Assembly: GCF_042655385.1 (NCBI RefSeq)
Contig: NZ_JBHSMA010000004.1
Coordinates: 248,001-312,000, forward strand
Length of the DNA: 64,000 nt
Reading direction: 5' to 3'
DNA from: Larkinella bovis
GTDB taxonomy: Bacteria > Bacteroidota > Bacteroidia > Cytophagales > Spirosomataceae
The first letter of the stretch is position 1, and the number at the start of each line of letters is the position of its first letter. The translations under genes were made by a program, and so were the position numbers. The notes below the pieces were generated by a model. That model worked only from the letters and a program-made list of their open reading frames with translations. It was not told the DNA's origin and ran no database searches. Positions 53,067-61,694 of the stretch are shown here, piece after piece.

Positions 53067-53216
53067 AATTCATGTATAGGCATTGTCCTAATACGTATAG
53101 TTCGGTTGGGTTGTATACAAATTTGCCTTCATAATGCGGATGTTATGTCATTAAGCTTAAAAGCTACTTATAACCTCATTTCAAAAGCCGTTGATGCACT
53201 ACGGCAATACATCCAT

Positions 53217-53305
53217 TTAATTCTTCTTTGCCTTCTTTCTATCGTCAGCCTTTAGTTGAGTCGCTCCATCCAACTTACTCCTGAAATTGGCGATACTGGT
53301 GGGAT
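53217..53305 (-). pseudogene. C-terminal remnant of a gene cut at the IS256 edge
   Basis: Reading away from the IS on the minus strand, one frame stays open to a stop at 53,217 and gives PTSIANFRSKLDGATQLKAD, then a Lys-rich end. The composition is protein-like, but there is no start on this side of the IS. I do not recognise the family. Its interruption at the IS edge, opposite the cut methyltransferase, points to a deletion. Confidence 0.35.
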
Positions 53306-53326
53306 GTATTACATTAAGTGTGTCAG
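53306..53326. repeat. IS256 terminal inverted repeat, left
   Basis: Starts GTATTACATTAAG and ends GTGTGTCAG; matches the right end at 20 of 21 positions when reversed. Confidence 0.85.
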
Positions 53327-53328
53327 GT

Positions 53329-54540
53329 TCATAAATTGAGTTTAAGCCGATCGCCAAAGATAATTGACAGTTGGGCTAACGTTTGATTCCAGTTGTGTAC
53401 CGGCTTGTTCCATTTACTGGTGATATTTTCCTGTACTAAGAACAGCAGTTTCATCAGCGCTTCATCGGATTGGAAGGCGCCTTTTGATTTGGTAACCGCT
53501 CGTAATTGGCGATGGAAGCCTTCAATGATGTTCGTCGTATACATGATCCGGCGGATGTCTTTATTATACTGAAAATAGTTCGACAAACGGGGCCAGTTCC
53601 GACGCCAGGATTCAATGACTTTGGGATAGCGCAGGCCCCAGTTACTTTCAAGTTGATCCAAATACCGTTCCGCTCCTTCTTTGGTAGCCGCTTTGTAAAC
53701 CAGTTGCAGGTCTTTCATAAACGGTTTGACATCTTTATGGGAAAGGTATTTCTGTGAATTACGGATTTGGTGGACAATACAGAGCTGGACTTCAGTATGT
53801 GGAAAGATCGTTTCAATCGCTTCGGCAAAGCCCTGAAGGTTGTCGATGCAGGCAATAAACACATCTTCCACACCCCGGTTCTGGAGGTCTGTCAATACCT
53901 GCAACCAGAACTTAGCTCCTTCATTTTCACCGACATATAGGCCTAATAGCTCTTTATAGCCTTCCTGGTTGAGGCCAATAATGCAGTAAATGGCCCGTGT
54001 AACAACCCGGCCTTCATGACGTACCTTGTAGTGAATAGCGTCCAACCAGACAAAGGGATAAACTCGTTCCAGTGGCCGGTTACGCCATTCCTGAATCAAA
54101 GGCAGAATTTTATCCGTCACCCGGCTGATGGTAGCCGTTGATGCCTCCAAGCCGTACATATCCATCAGATGGTCTCGAATGTCACTGTAGGAGGCTCCTC
54201 GAGCATAGAGGGCGATGATTTGTCGATCTAAATCAACGCCTAAGGTACGCTGACGTTTGGCAACCATCTCGGGCTCAAAGCTACCATTGCGGTCGCGTGG
54301 AGTAGCCAGTTCGACTGTGCCCAGGGAAGTCTTGAGGTCTTTCTTCCCCTTTCCATTCTTGCGGTTAGGCGTTTGGTCTTCCTGTAGATGAGCTTCCAGT
54401 TCGCCTTCCAGACTCTGTTCCAGAAACTCTTTCAAGAGTGGGGTTAAGACGCCATCCCGGCCCAGAAGGCTGTCACCGGCCTTCAATCGGGCTGCGGCAT
54501 TCTTCTTGAATGCTTCAAAATCAAAGGTTTGCTTGTCCAT
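53329..54540 (-). CDS. IS256 family transposase
   Basis: A 403-residue transposase of full family length. Visible parts: LLKEFLEQSLEGELEAHL near the start, the first catalytic Asp in VWLDAIHYKVR, the second in FIACIDNLQGF, the family signature region CIVHQIRNS, and the Glu-containing YTTNIIEGFHRQLR. It cuts and moves the element by a DDE mechanism through a circular intermediate. The frame is intact, so the copy may be active. Confidence 0.95.
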   Translation of the reverse strand: MDKQTFDFEAFKKNAAARLKAGDSLLGRDGVLTPLLKEFLEQSLEGELEAHLQEDQTPNRKNGKGKKDLKTSLGTVELATPRDRNGSFEPEMVAKRQRTLGVDLDRQIIALYARGASYSDIRDHLMDMYGLEASTATISRVTDKILPLIQEWRNRPLERVYPFVWLDAIHYKVRHEGRVVTRAIYCIIGLNQEGYKELLGLYVGENEGAKFWLQVLTDLQNRGVEDVFIACIDNLQGFAEAIETIFPHTEVQLCIVHQIRNSQKYLSHKDVKPFMKDLQLVYKAATKEGAERYLDQLESNWGLRYPKVIESWRRNWPRLSNYFQYNKDIRRIMYTTNIIEGFHRQLRAVTKSKGAFQSDEALMKLLFLVQENITSKWNKPVHNWNQTLAQLSIIFGDRLKLNL

Positions 54541-54575
54541 AAGTTGTTAGATGTAAGGTAGTCATTTCCTTTCAT

Positions 54576-54596
54576 CTGACACACTTTATGTAATAC
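54576..54596. repeat. IS256 terminal inverted repeat, right
   Basis: Begins CTGACACAC and ends GTAATAC. The methyltransferase stop codon (TAA at 54,588-54,586 on the minus strand) is inside it. Confidence 0.85.
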
Positions 54597-56130
54597 TCTC
54601 GTCGTCACTCAGGACACACGAATCTGCGTAAATGATGTATTGCTCGGCTTTTGTCCGGATTGTACTCAGTAAGTCGTAATCAAGCGTGGTAACAGACTCC
54701 GGTTCGTAGCAGAAGTAGTATGCTGTGCCTTCATAGACACCCAGGCGGTAAGGTTCGTCGGAGGGCTCATCAGCCACGGTACCTTTGGTTTCAGTAAACC
54801 AGATATACTGCCGGATTTTATCAGTGCTAACGGCCGGATTTAGATTGCCGTCGTCGTCAAACAGCCGTTCGCCAAGCGTGTAAAAGTTGAAGCTGCCACC
54901 GGTGCCTTCTTTATCACCGTATCCTTGCATAACCCGACGTACCCGCTCAGCGGTAATGGTTTCAGCGTATTCTTCCATTTCTACTAATATGAACTGCCTA
55001 TTGCCGCTGATTCCTTTGTTAAGATTCAACACGGCTTGTGCAGTTGTACCACTACCAGCGAAAGAATCTAATACTATATCACCATTATTTGAAGCTATAT
55101 GAATGATTCGTTCAAGTAAACGAACTGGCTTTGGGGTATCGAACGCTGTTTGAGTCCCATAAATTGATTGAATGTCTTTCTTCGCTTCATCAGTATGACC
55201 TACTTCTTCATGATTCCACCAAGTCCAAGGTACAAGCCCTTCAACCTCACTCAAATATCGGATAATACTTGGTTGCGCATTCCCATCCTTTCCAAAGTAT
55301 ATTCTACCCTCAGCTAAAAGCTGTTTGTAGTTCTCCTCGACAGTAGACCAGCATCTTCCCTCTGGAGGATTATGAACGACGCCTGTCGGAGTGGTTATGG
55401 GATACATTTGATTAGCCCTGTATCCTTGCGCTGTCATTGGTATTGTTCTGTAACGGCCTTTAGGATCATTGGTTGGATTCTTATATATTTTGGCCTGATC
55501 TTCCGTTAAGGCGACTTTATTTCTTGATTCTTTAAAAGCCAGAGGGTTTTTCGCATACACTAAAATGTACTCATGAGCATCTCCAATTGCTTCTCTATTT
55601 TCTCTGGAATACCTCTTTTGCCATACGTTACAGGCGATGAACTTATTTCTTCCGAAAATTTCATCCATTAATAATCTTAACGAAGCCACTTCACTATCGT
55701 CAATTGATATCCAGATACTTCCATCACTTGACATCAATTTTTGTAATAATTTCAATCTCGGGTACATCATACATAGCCACTTATCGTGTCGGCTGAGATC
55801 CTCGCTCTCCTTCCCTACGACTTGCCCTAACCAGCGTTTAATTTTGGGGTCATTCACATTGTCGTTATAAACCCAGCCCTCATTGCCGGTATTGTAGGGG
55901 GGATCAATGTAGATGCATTTTACTCGTCCTTCGTACTGAGGCAATAGAGCCTTTAAGGCTTCTAGGTTGTCACCGTGAATAATCAGGTTTTGCCCTTGAG
56001 TGTTGATCGTTTCGGAATTTTCTTCAGTCTTGTCGGCTGTAAACGTATATTGATGATCGAGTACGCGAAAGGGGACGTCGTGGTGGTGGTTAACAACTTT
56101 CTCTTTTCCAATCCAGTGTAAACTTGGCAT
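54586..56130 (-). CDS. Type III-like DNA adenine methyltransferase (Mod), 3' end cut by IS256
   Basis: A 514-residue N6-adenine methyltransferase with catalytic motif IV first (CIYIDPPYNTGNEGWVYND) and the AdoMet motif late (VLDSFAGSGTTAQAVLNLN), the beta-type order of Type III Mod proteins. The C-terminal part EQYIIYADSCVL is typical, but the last codons (S-I-T-stop) are IS sequence. The natural C-terminus, perhaps twenty residues that in related proteins contain a FKKIPRDI-type motif, is therefore missing. All catalytic motifs remain. No Res gene is adjacent. Confidence 0.88.
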   Translation of the reverse strand: MPSLHWIGKEKVVNHHHDVPFRVLDHQYTFTADKTEENSETINTQGQNLIIHGDNLEALKALLPQYEGRVKCIYIDPPYNTGNEGWVYNDNVNDPKIKRWLGQVVGKESEDLSRHDKWLCMMYPRLKLLQKLMSSDGSIWISIDDSEVASLRLLMDEIFGRNKFIACNVWQKRYSRENREAIGDAHEYILVYAKNPLAFKESRNKVALTEDQAKIYKNPTNDPKGRYRTIPMTAQGYRANQMYPITTPTGVVHNPPEGRCWSTVEENYKQLLAEGRIYFGKDGNAQPSIIRYLSEVEGLVPWTWWNHEEVGHTDEAKKDIQSIYGTQTAFDTPKPVRLLERIIHIASNNGDIVLDSFAGSGTTAQAVLNLNKGISGNRQFILVEMEEYAETITAERVRRVMQGYGDKEGTGGSFNFYTLGERLFDDDGNLNPAVSTDKIRQYIWFTETKGTVADEPSDEPYRLGVYEGTAYYFCYEPESVTTLDYDLLSTIRTKAEQYIIYADSCVLSDDESIT

Positions 56131-56236
56131 GATGGGCAGCAGCGGGTAACAATTAATTCAGATTATCAAAAGTACCATAACCCAGGAAATTTGCCTGTTT
56201 TTCTGAAGATCTTTTAGCTGTTCATCACTATATTGA

Positions 56237-57358
56237 ATGCCGTTATACCCGTCTTTTATGCAATTCACTGAGTTAATTAGTACGTTAGAAGGGCTTCATC
56301 AGCAGCTTAGTCAGCAGGTGGCTCGTCAGGCCGATCAATTATTGACCCTTCGCAACTATTTGTTTGGATTTTATATTGTCGAGTTCGAGCAGCATGGCAC
56401 TGATCGTGCTACTTATGGCCAACAACTGCACAAACGCTTATCCATTGAACTGCAAAAATATGGTATTAAAGGTGCATCTGACCGTTCCCTGCGTCAGTAT
56501 CGCCAGTTTTACCTAACCTATCCTCAAATTTGGCAGACGCTGTCTGCCAAATTCAAACTACGTGATTTCGAGCTCATTCGTCCGAGGGATGAAAACCGAG
56601 ACGTAGGAACTGATCAAGACTTACCCGCGCTTGATCCCGCCCTTATGCTAGACCGGCTAACTTACTCGCATTTTGTCGAACTGCTAAAAGTAGATAATCC
56701 ATTATTACGCCGATTTTATGAAGTCGAAGCGCTGAAAAACAATTGGAAGGTCCATGAGCTGAACCGGGCGATCACGACGCTGCTAGCTGAACGTACCAGC
56801 CTATCAACCGATAAAGCAGCCCTAATCGCTCGTATACAGGAGAATCAACCAGCTGGTCTGGAGGATTTAATCCGGAATCCGTACTTGCTGGAATTTCTGG
56901 GTTTACAGGAAAAACCAGAGTACACAGAAAATGATCTTGAAAAAGCCATCATCGACAATCTGCAAGACTTCTTGCTTGAGTTGGGACGAGGATTCTGCTT
57001 CGAGGCCCGGCAAAAGCGCATCAGTTTTGGTAACCGACACTACCGAATCGACCTGGTTTTTTACCATCGGATTTTGAAGTGTCATGTGCTGATCGATCTT
57101 AAAATTGGTGAGTTTGACCACGCAGACGCTGGGCAGATGACGGTGTACCTAAACTACTACAAGGCTAATGAAATGAGTGCTGGTGATAATCCGCCGGTTG
57201 GAATCATTCTTTGCGCTAGTAAAGACAGTTCTCTAGTGGAATATGCTACGAGCGGATTAGCTAATGAAGTATTTGTATCGCAATATCTAGCGGAATTGCC
57301 TGATAAAGAACAACTGAAGGCTTTAATCGAGAGAGAAAGCCAAGGTTTTAAAGCATAA
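56237..57358 (+). CDS. DUF1016/YhcG-type PD-(D/E)XK nuclease domain protein
   Basis: A 373-residue protein. The N-terminal DUF1016 helical domain reads LRNYLFGFYIVEFEQHGTDRATYG...SDRSLRQYRQFY. The C-terminal nuclease domain has YRIDLVFYHRILKCHVLIDLKIGEFDHADAGQM, where Asp then D-L-K replace the usual D...E-L-K. Such proteins accompany Type I/III restriction loci and other defence genes. A second ATG at 56,258 (MQFTELIS) fits the family start equally well. It is divergent from mod, with about 100 bases between. Confidence 0.88.
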   Translation: MPLYPSFMQFTELISTLEGLHQQLSQQVARQADQLLTLRNYLFGFYIVEFEQHGTDRATYGQQLHKRLSIELQKYGIKGASDRSLRQYRQFYLTYPQIWQTLSAKFKLRDFELIRPRDENRDVGTDQDLPALDPALMLDRLTYSHFVELLKVDNPLLRRFYEVEALKNNWKVHELNRAITTLLAERTSLSTDKAALIARIQENQPAGLEDLIRNPYLLEFLGLQEKPEYTENDLEKAIIDNLQDFLLELGRGFCFEARQKRISFGNRHYRIDLVFYHRILKCHVLIDLKIGEFDHADAGQMTVYLNYYKANEMSAGDNPPVGIILCASKDSSLVEYATSGLANEVFVSQYLAELPDKEQLKALIERESQGFKA

Positions 57359-57395
57359 TTTTTAGGCATCTTTTGACCCTGTCCGCAGCTACAGC

Positions 57396-58103
57396 TTATG
57401 TAACTGCAGGTTGTGTTGTAGATGAGGCCATATACTGCTGGAATAAGGTCTTAGCGTACTCCCGACCAAAATGACGAATCAGCGGACGATTCATCAAACA
57501 TAAAAACCCATATGCTACGCCACAAGCTATAAATATAGTTGTTCGACCCTCTAAATACCGATTCAAAAAATAACCGATTACAGAAAATCCCGTTGCCAAC
57601 AATGCTCCACCCATCAAATTCCGCATGAACCCATAAGCAATATTACGCCGGCGAACCATCTTGTTTTCTCGAACCCGCTCTTTTATGCGTGAAACAGCTT
57701 CAACGATCCAGCGTCGGGCTTCCAAGGGGTCTGCCTGCTCCTCCTGCTGGTTAAGTAAGGTGATACTAAAATCTGTTTTTATTCGGAGATGAATGGCGTT
57801 TTTAACGCCTTTACCCATTTCCTGATTTTGATATAAAAGCATATTGGTCGTCGAGAGCTGTTCTTCAAGGGGTTGAAAAAGCATTTTTGACAAGTAAATG
57901 TTAATTTGGATTAGCAGAAAGGAAAGTGAAGCCCAAAACAGGGCTGGAGTAACCTGAACGGTTTCCCATATTGTTTTAACCGTCTGAATGTCCACACCCA
58001 CCTGTTTGGCAAAAATGTCAGCTATAATAGCCAGTGGAATCGATGTTAATAAAGCTGGAGCATATTGGGCTGACCAGTAGTATTGATCAAATTTGGGGAT
58101 CAT
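57396..58103 (-). CDS. Four-TM membrane protein, last gene of the E2-E1-JAB operon
   Basis: A 235-residue protein with helices at about 15-32, 52-71, 162-180 and 188-204. The two hairpins are separated by about 90 polar residues with helical character (HLRIKTDFSITLL ... RRWIVEAVSRIKERVRENK). No enzyme motif is visible. The start overlaps the stop of the E2-E1-JAB gene (ATGA), indicating coupled translation. Small multi-TM proteins in such operons often act as membrane-damaging effectors (compare SLATT and S-4TM types), but similarity here is architectural only. It could also be a signalling anchor. Confidence 0.75.
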   Translation of the reverse strand: MIPKFDQYYWSAQYAPALLTSIPLAIIADIFAKQVGVDIQTVKTIWETVQVTPALFWASLSFLLIQINIYLSKMLFQPLEEQLSTTNMLLYQNQEMGKGVKNAIHLRIKTDFSITLLNQQEEQADPLEARRWIVEAVSRIKERVRENKMVRRRNIAYGFMRNLMGGALLATGFSVIGYFLNRYLEGRTTIFIACGVAYGFLCLMNRPLIRHFGREYAKTLFQQYMASSTTQPAVT

Positions 58104-60457
58104 GCCGGTGTGATTTGGGATTCGACAAAATAAAACATTCGGCCAGCCGGATGAATGCTACAGGATGCTTGGCCTTGACTATCTAAAATGATCATGACGG
58201 GTTCAGATGTCATATACTCTTTTTGTTGAGCAATGCTACTGAGACTTTTTAAGTCGGTAGAACTTGGTTTATTATCTCCAGTAGGGTGATAATGCCACTC
58301 GCCTAGATAAACCCATCTATTCCGCTCGTATTGATCATCTAAGAACTGCTGACAAAACTGAATATCTTTCTCAAAGAACCTTGGCTGTTTTATCGCCTTG
58401 GGACCGGGGCCGGATGCCGCCTTAATTTGAACAGTTCCTGCTTCATCTTTGTAACCGACCAATACCCCGCCGGTTTCAATGCGTCTATCCTGGGCAATCT
58501 CGTCACGCATCGTGGTCAAAATAGGATTAGGAAGGGATAGGTTAAACGGATGTTGCTCATTACAGTATGGACAGGCTGGGTTGGGTGGTAACCACCCGCG
58601 CTGCAACGTGAAAGGCTGAGCCCCGAGCGTCGGTACGTCCGGCTCGGTCGACCAGAGCCAGTGATTTTCATCTTTTGGTAGCCGGTCTTGAAGGTGATCC
58701 AGCAACAACCGGCTTGTCAACGCCGAAATCAATTTTAAGTCAGCCGCGCTGGCCGGTCGCACTGGATTATTACATTCATTAACGATCGTAGGCAAAGATG
58801 GATCTTCGACCAAAACAACAAAACGGGGATCGCCCGCTGCGGCATATAAACTCAAGCAATGAAAACACGCATCCTGCCCGGGTATAACACGGAAGATTCG
58901 GGCCGCTTTACCACCTCGTAGAGCCCGTGCGTAGAATATGGTGTGCCGACTAATCACCGCTTGTTCATTAAGATAACCTTCTACGTTATCGTCTGCGATT
59001 GTGGAAAGACCTACGGCTCCCATCTCCATATACTCGTTGATTGGAGTTACTAGAACGTTAAGGCCGTACCGAAAAATTGAAATAAAGGGGTTATGTAGCA
59101 GCAAGTGCATACCCGTCAGTTGAACCTTAGCTTGGCCCAATTCTTCAAGACCACCCAAGTGCCTCACCACGTTGTGAGCATGCAGAATTTCCTTATCTAC
59201 TAGCGTAACAGTCCCGACGCCTGCTTTACCAATGGCATCCGCCACCTCACTGCCCAAAGAACCACAGCCAAGTAAAACCAGATGGTGAGCTTGCAAAGCA
59301 GTCCTATCCGCCCGGCCCTGGTTTCGTAAATGGAAAGAGGTATCACTTAGTAGTTCTGACCGGATAGCGGCTAACTGATCGTAACTCCCTTCCAGCATCT
59401 GCCCCAGTAACTCGGGCGTAAATTCGCCAATTAAGGTATGGGCCGTTTGGGTGTTCTTCGTAAGTCGAAACAACTGCCACTCTAACTCACCCCGCCGGTT
59501 TGCATATCGAACAGCAATGTCAATGTAATCCGGAAGTCGCTTAATTTGCTCACCGATTACGTTAAAAAGCCGCTGATACCCATACTGACGGTCGCCATTG
59601 CCGAGCAATTCTACAAATTCACCGATATCGGCAAAGGGCGTGGGCTCGTGATCCAAATGAAACCAGTGACCACGCAGTAAACGACCCGACTCAATTTCCT
59701 GATCGATAACCGGCCGTTTCGTTTCCAGATCGGCCTCCGTTTGAATTACTTCCGGAAGAAAAGAGTGCCATTCATTAATTGATCGGGTCACAAACAAACC
59801 CGCTTTGTTTTGATTCCGGATAAATAAGCCCCGGTAGATGGTCTTCTCGGTTAAGTAAAGGGTTCCTTTTGGGATGTAGGTTACTCGCACGGCATAAAAA
59901 TCTCCCTGTTCTACGCTAGCATCCAGATATTCGGGGGGATATAATATTTCCACCGAAGTTAATTTCTGGCGGAAGTGCGTATACAATTCAACCTCCGAAC
60001 TGTCAGGTGGAAAGACTCCTGTCGTTAGGCCAGCCAACCAATCCCGTACCCGGTGTAAGACTTGATCAATCGGGTAAAACTTGGCGACATTATCCAGGTA
60101 ATCCGCTTCTAAAACGCACAGCTCCCCTGTCGGCATTTGATGGCGCCGGTAAAAGAACTGAACTTCATCCGCTAATTGATCCGCTAAGGCCGCAAACGTT
60201 CCAGCAGCTAACGTTTTTAGGCGTTCAGCCGAGAGCGGTCGTTGAAGTAAGAACACCGAGGGCAGCGAATAAGGAGTTGATTCGCTATAAGCAATGAGAA
60301 CAGCGTAACGAAGGATGTGCTCTCCCCGGACGAGTACTTCGCCCGTGGAAAGAAAGAGGTTGTCAAGGACCTGATAATGTTCTTGGTAGTTAGCATCCTG
60401 CTTTAAACGGACGCTCTCCTGCCGAAAATAGTCTGGATGCCTTTTAAACCACCACAT
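58100..60457 (-). CDS. E2-E1-JAB fusion: ubiquitin-type conjugating, activating and deconjugating enzyme in one chain
   Basis: A 785-residue protein. Residues 1-140 resemble prokaryotic E2 domains, with the likely catalytic Cys114 in MPTGELCVLEADYLD. A linker leads to an E1/ThiF domain (about 385-630): ATP site LVLLGCGSLGSEVAD, VDKEILHAHNVVRHLG (the D...N..R pattern), zinc pairs CFHC (531-534) and CPYC (629-632), and candidate E1 Cys562 in NECNNPVRPAS. The JAB/MPN metalloprotease (about 645-785) has Glu661 and an exact JAMM motif His722-x-His724-x7-Ser732-x2-Asp735. ATG 60,457 overlaps the MBL gene by 14 bases; a longer frame to 60,571 is less likely. Confidence 0.88.
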   Translation of the reverse strand: MWWFKRHPDYFRQESVRLKQDANYQEHYQVLDNLFLSTGEVLVRGEHILRYAVLIAYSESTPYSLPSVFLLQRPLSAERLKTLAAGTFAALADQLADEVQFFYRRHQMPTGELCVLEADYLDNVAKFYPIDQVLHRVRDWLAGLTTGVFPPDSSEVELYTHFRQKLTSVEILYPPEYLDASVEQGDFYAVRVTYIPKGTLYLTEKTIYRGLFIRNQNKAGLFVTRSINEWHSFLPEVIQTEADLETKRPVIDQEIESGRLLRGHWFHLDHEPTPFADIGEFVELLGNGDRQYGYQRLFNVIGEQIKRLPDYIDIAVRYANRRGELEWQLFRLTKNTQTAHTLIGEFTPELLGQMLEGSYDQLAAIRSELLSDTSFHLRNQGRADRTALQAHHLVLLGCGSLGSEVADAIGKAGVGTVTLVDKEILHAHNVVRHLGGLEELGQAKVQLTGMHLLLHNPFISIFRYGLNVLVTPINEYMEMGAVGLSTIADDNVEGYLNEQAVISRHTIFYARALRGGKAARIFRVIPGQDACFHCLSLYAAAGDPRFVVLVEDPSLPTIVNECNNPVRPASAADLKLISALTSRLLLDHLQDRLPKDENHWLWSTEPDVPTLGAQPFTLQRGWLPPNPACPYCNEQHPFNLSLPNPILTTMRDEIAQDRRIETGGVLVGYKDEAGTVQIKAASGPGPKAIKQPRFFEKDIQFCQQFLDDQYERNRWVYLGEWHYHPTGDNKPSSTDLKSLSSIAQQKEYMTSEPVMIILDSQGQASCSIHPAGRMFYFVESQITPA

Positions 60458-61580
60458 ACCCACTGCCCATTGGTTGACGATCGATCCGAGTTCCGTGTGA
60501 TCCGACGTAAGCGACGCTGGCCATTCGATCCCGCAGGGATTCTTCTTTCGGTGGATTTTTGTCAGTATCATCCGTGCCGTAGGCTTCGACCAAACGCTTA
60601 TCTACCTGAATATCCATCGTGCCATCATCGGTAATGTCCACGATGACGCAAATTTTTTGACCGCCTTTGTAATCTCCCAAATGAAATATCCCCTCTTCGT
60701 CAATATGCTGTCGATAAATCGCCATCGCTTCATCATCCGGATGTTTATGGGGACTATCAGTTTGTTTAGGTGCGCTAACAATCAAGTAGGCCGGCTGCAT
60801 TTGTTTAAGGTGAGCATCATACACCTCCTCGTCTTCCCGACTGTCCTTAAAAAAAGTATAGGAGCCATGGTGACTTGCACTTAATATATTAGTGGGCAGC
60901 TTATTAAAATGATAAGTAGTAATATGGTCTTGCCAAGCAGTTTTGTCTGAATCGCCAGTAATTAAAATGTGCTTGGGATTGCGACCGTACGAAAATTTGA
61001 TGACCCCACACTGCTCGTGAATCCGCCGGTTGCGCGCATCGCCTTCTTCTTCGGCAATGTCATCACACAAGTACTCCGACGGCGAAAGCACCACGTAGTC
61101 AATTAACCCCAATGGTTTGATCACCTCCGTGTCGTCGGTTCGACGGATTTTGTTTATATCATCCGTTCCTTTTAAGTGATACTCATTGGCTTTCCCCACT
61201 TTTCCCAGTACGTAACGCAACTCCGCATACGCATCCTGGTGTTTACCCGCCGGTTTATGGTTCGAGTGCCATACCTCTGTGATGCCAATTTCATCATAAA
61301 TGCCCCTTATCCCGCCTACATGATCGTCGTGTGGATGAGTGTTTATGAATACATCGATCTGACCACCATCGACAAACAGGTCTTTAAATAAAGCGACTAA
61401 ATCCACTTCTCCCGGTTCTTTATCCCAGTCTGAGTCCACGAGTATGAATTGGTAATCGCTAGTTTGTGGCCCCGTGGGAATGACCATCAAGGTTGATTCA
61501 CCCTGGCCCGTGTATAAAAAAATCGTACGGAAAATACCGGGTAATTTGGGTATGATTACGTCTTGCGCAGTATTTAGCAT
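60444..61580 (-). CDS. ComEC-like MBL-fold hydrolase, first gene of the E2-E1-JAB operon
   Basis: A 378-residue metallo-beta-lactamase-fold protein. Metal motifs are NTHPHDDHVGG (HxHxDH, residues 81-87), ILITGDSDKT (Asp at about 210) and SASHHGSYTF (about 235-241), the set seen in ComEC/Rec2-type hydrolases. An insert at about 165-200 and a C-terminal extension of about 60 residues lie outside the core. No signal peptide, so cytosolic. It may cut a nucleic acid, nucleotide or other phosphoester. Its 3' end overlaps the next gene by 14 bases. A 26-bp inverted repeat lies upstream. Confidence 0.88.
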   Translation of the reverse strand: MLNTAQDVIIPKLPGIFRTIFLYTGQGESTLMVIPTGPQTSDYQFILVDSDWDKEPGEVDLVALFKDLFVDGGQIDVFINTHPHDDHVGGIRGIYDEIGITEVWHSNHKPAGKHQDAYAELRYVLGKVGKANEYHLKGTDDINKIRRTDDTEVIKPLGLIDYVVLSPSEYLCDDIAEEEGDARNRRIHEQCGVIKFSYGRNPKHILITGDSDKTAWQDHITTYHFNKLPTNILSASHHGSYTFFKDSREDEEVYDAHLKQMQPAYLIVSAPKQTDSPHKHPDDEAMAIYRQHIDEEGIFHLGDYKGGQKICVIVDITDDGTMDIQVDKRLVEAYGTDDTDKNPPKEESLRDRMASVAYVGSHGTRIDRQPMGSGYVVV

Positions 61581-61632
61581 AAGGATGTAAATATTTTAAG
61601 ATTAAAAGTATATTTACTTATAAGAATACCGA

Positions 61633-61658
61633 ACCGTGACAAAGGTCCTTGTCACGGT
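61633..61658. promoter_or_regulatory. 26-bp inverted repeat in the divergent promoter region
   Basis: ACCGTGACAA and TTGTCACGGT are perfect 10-base arms around AGGTCC. It is central in the 114-base region between the MBL gene and the sigma-factor gene. A TACTTTAA box at 61,661-61,668 follows on the plus side. It is a likely operator for one or both operons. Confidence 0.65.
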
Positions 61659-61694
61659 CTTTACTTTAATTAGAGAAGAACTTCTTGTCCCACC

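Larger units (their letters stand above)
52962..53305. other. Intergenic interval left of the IS element
   Basis: About 340 bases. It contains a 9-bp-arm hairpin (AGCCCGGAAGTTCCGGGCT, 53,048-53,066) followed on the minus strand by T residues, and the truncated coding remnant listed at 53,217-53,305. A 32-codon frame from 52,981 is open, but I cannot support it as a gene. Confidence 0.5.
53306..54596. mobile_element. IS256 family insertion sequence
   Basis: About 1.29 kb with one transposase gene and terminal inverted repeats (53,306-53,326 and 54,576-54,596) differing at one base. Flanking bases (GGTGGGAT on the left, TCTCGTCG on the right) show no 8-9-base target duplication, which this family normally makes. 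The right end supplies the stop codon of the methyltransferase gene. Confidence 0.88.

Noticed and set aside
52981..53079. 32-codon frame MSVQNVNNFGNNILINTG... after the Xre gene
   Set aside because: Too short and ends after a hairpin. The Asn-rich text could be chance in AT-rich DNA, and there is no recognised family.
57396..61580. Calling the E2-E1-JAB locus a CBASS or Bil system
   Set aside because: No CD-NTase, no separate effector of a known CBASS type and no ubiquitin-like gene are present; the E2, E1 and JAB parts are fused, unlike Bil where they are separate genes.
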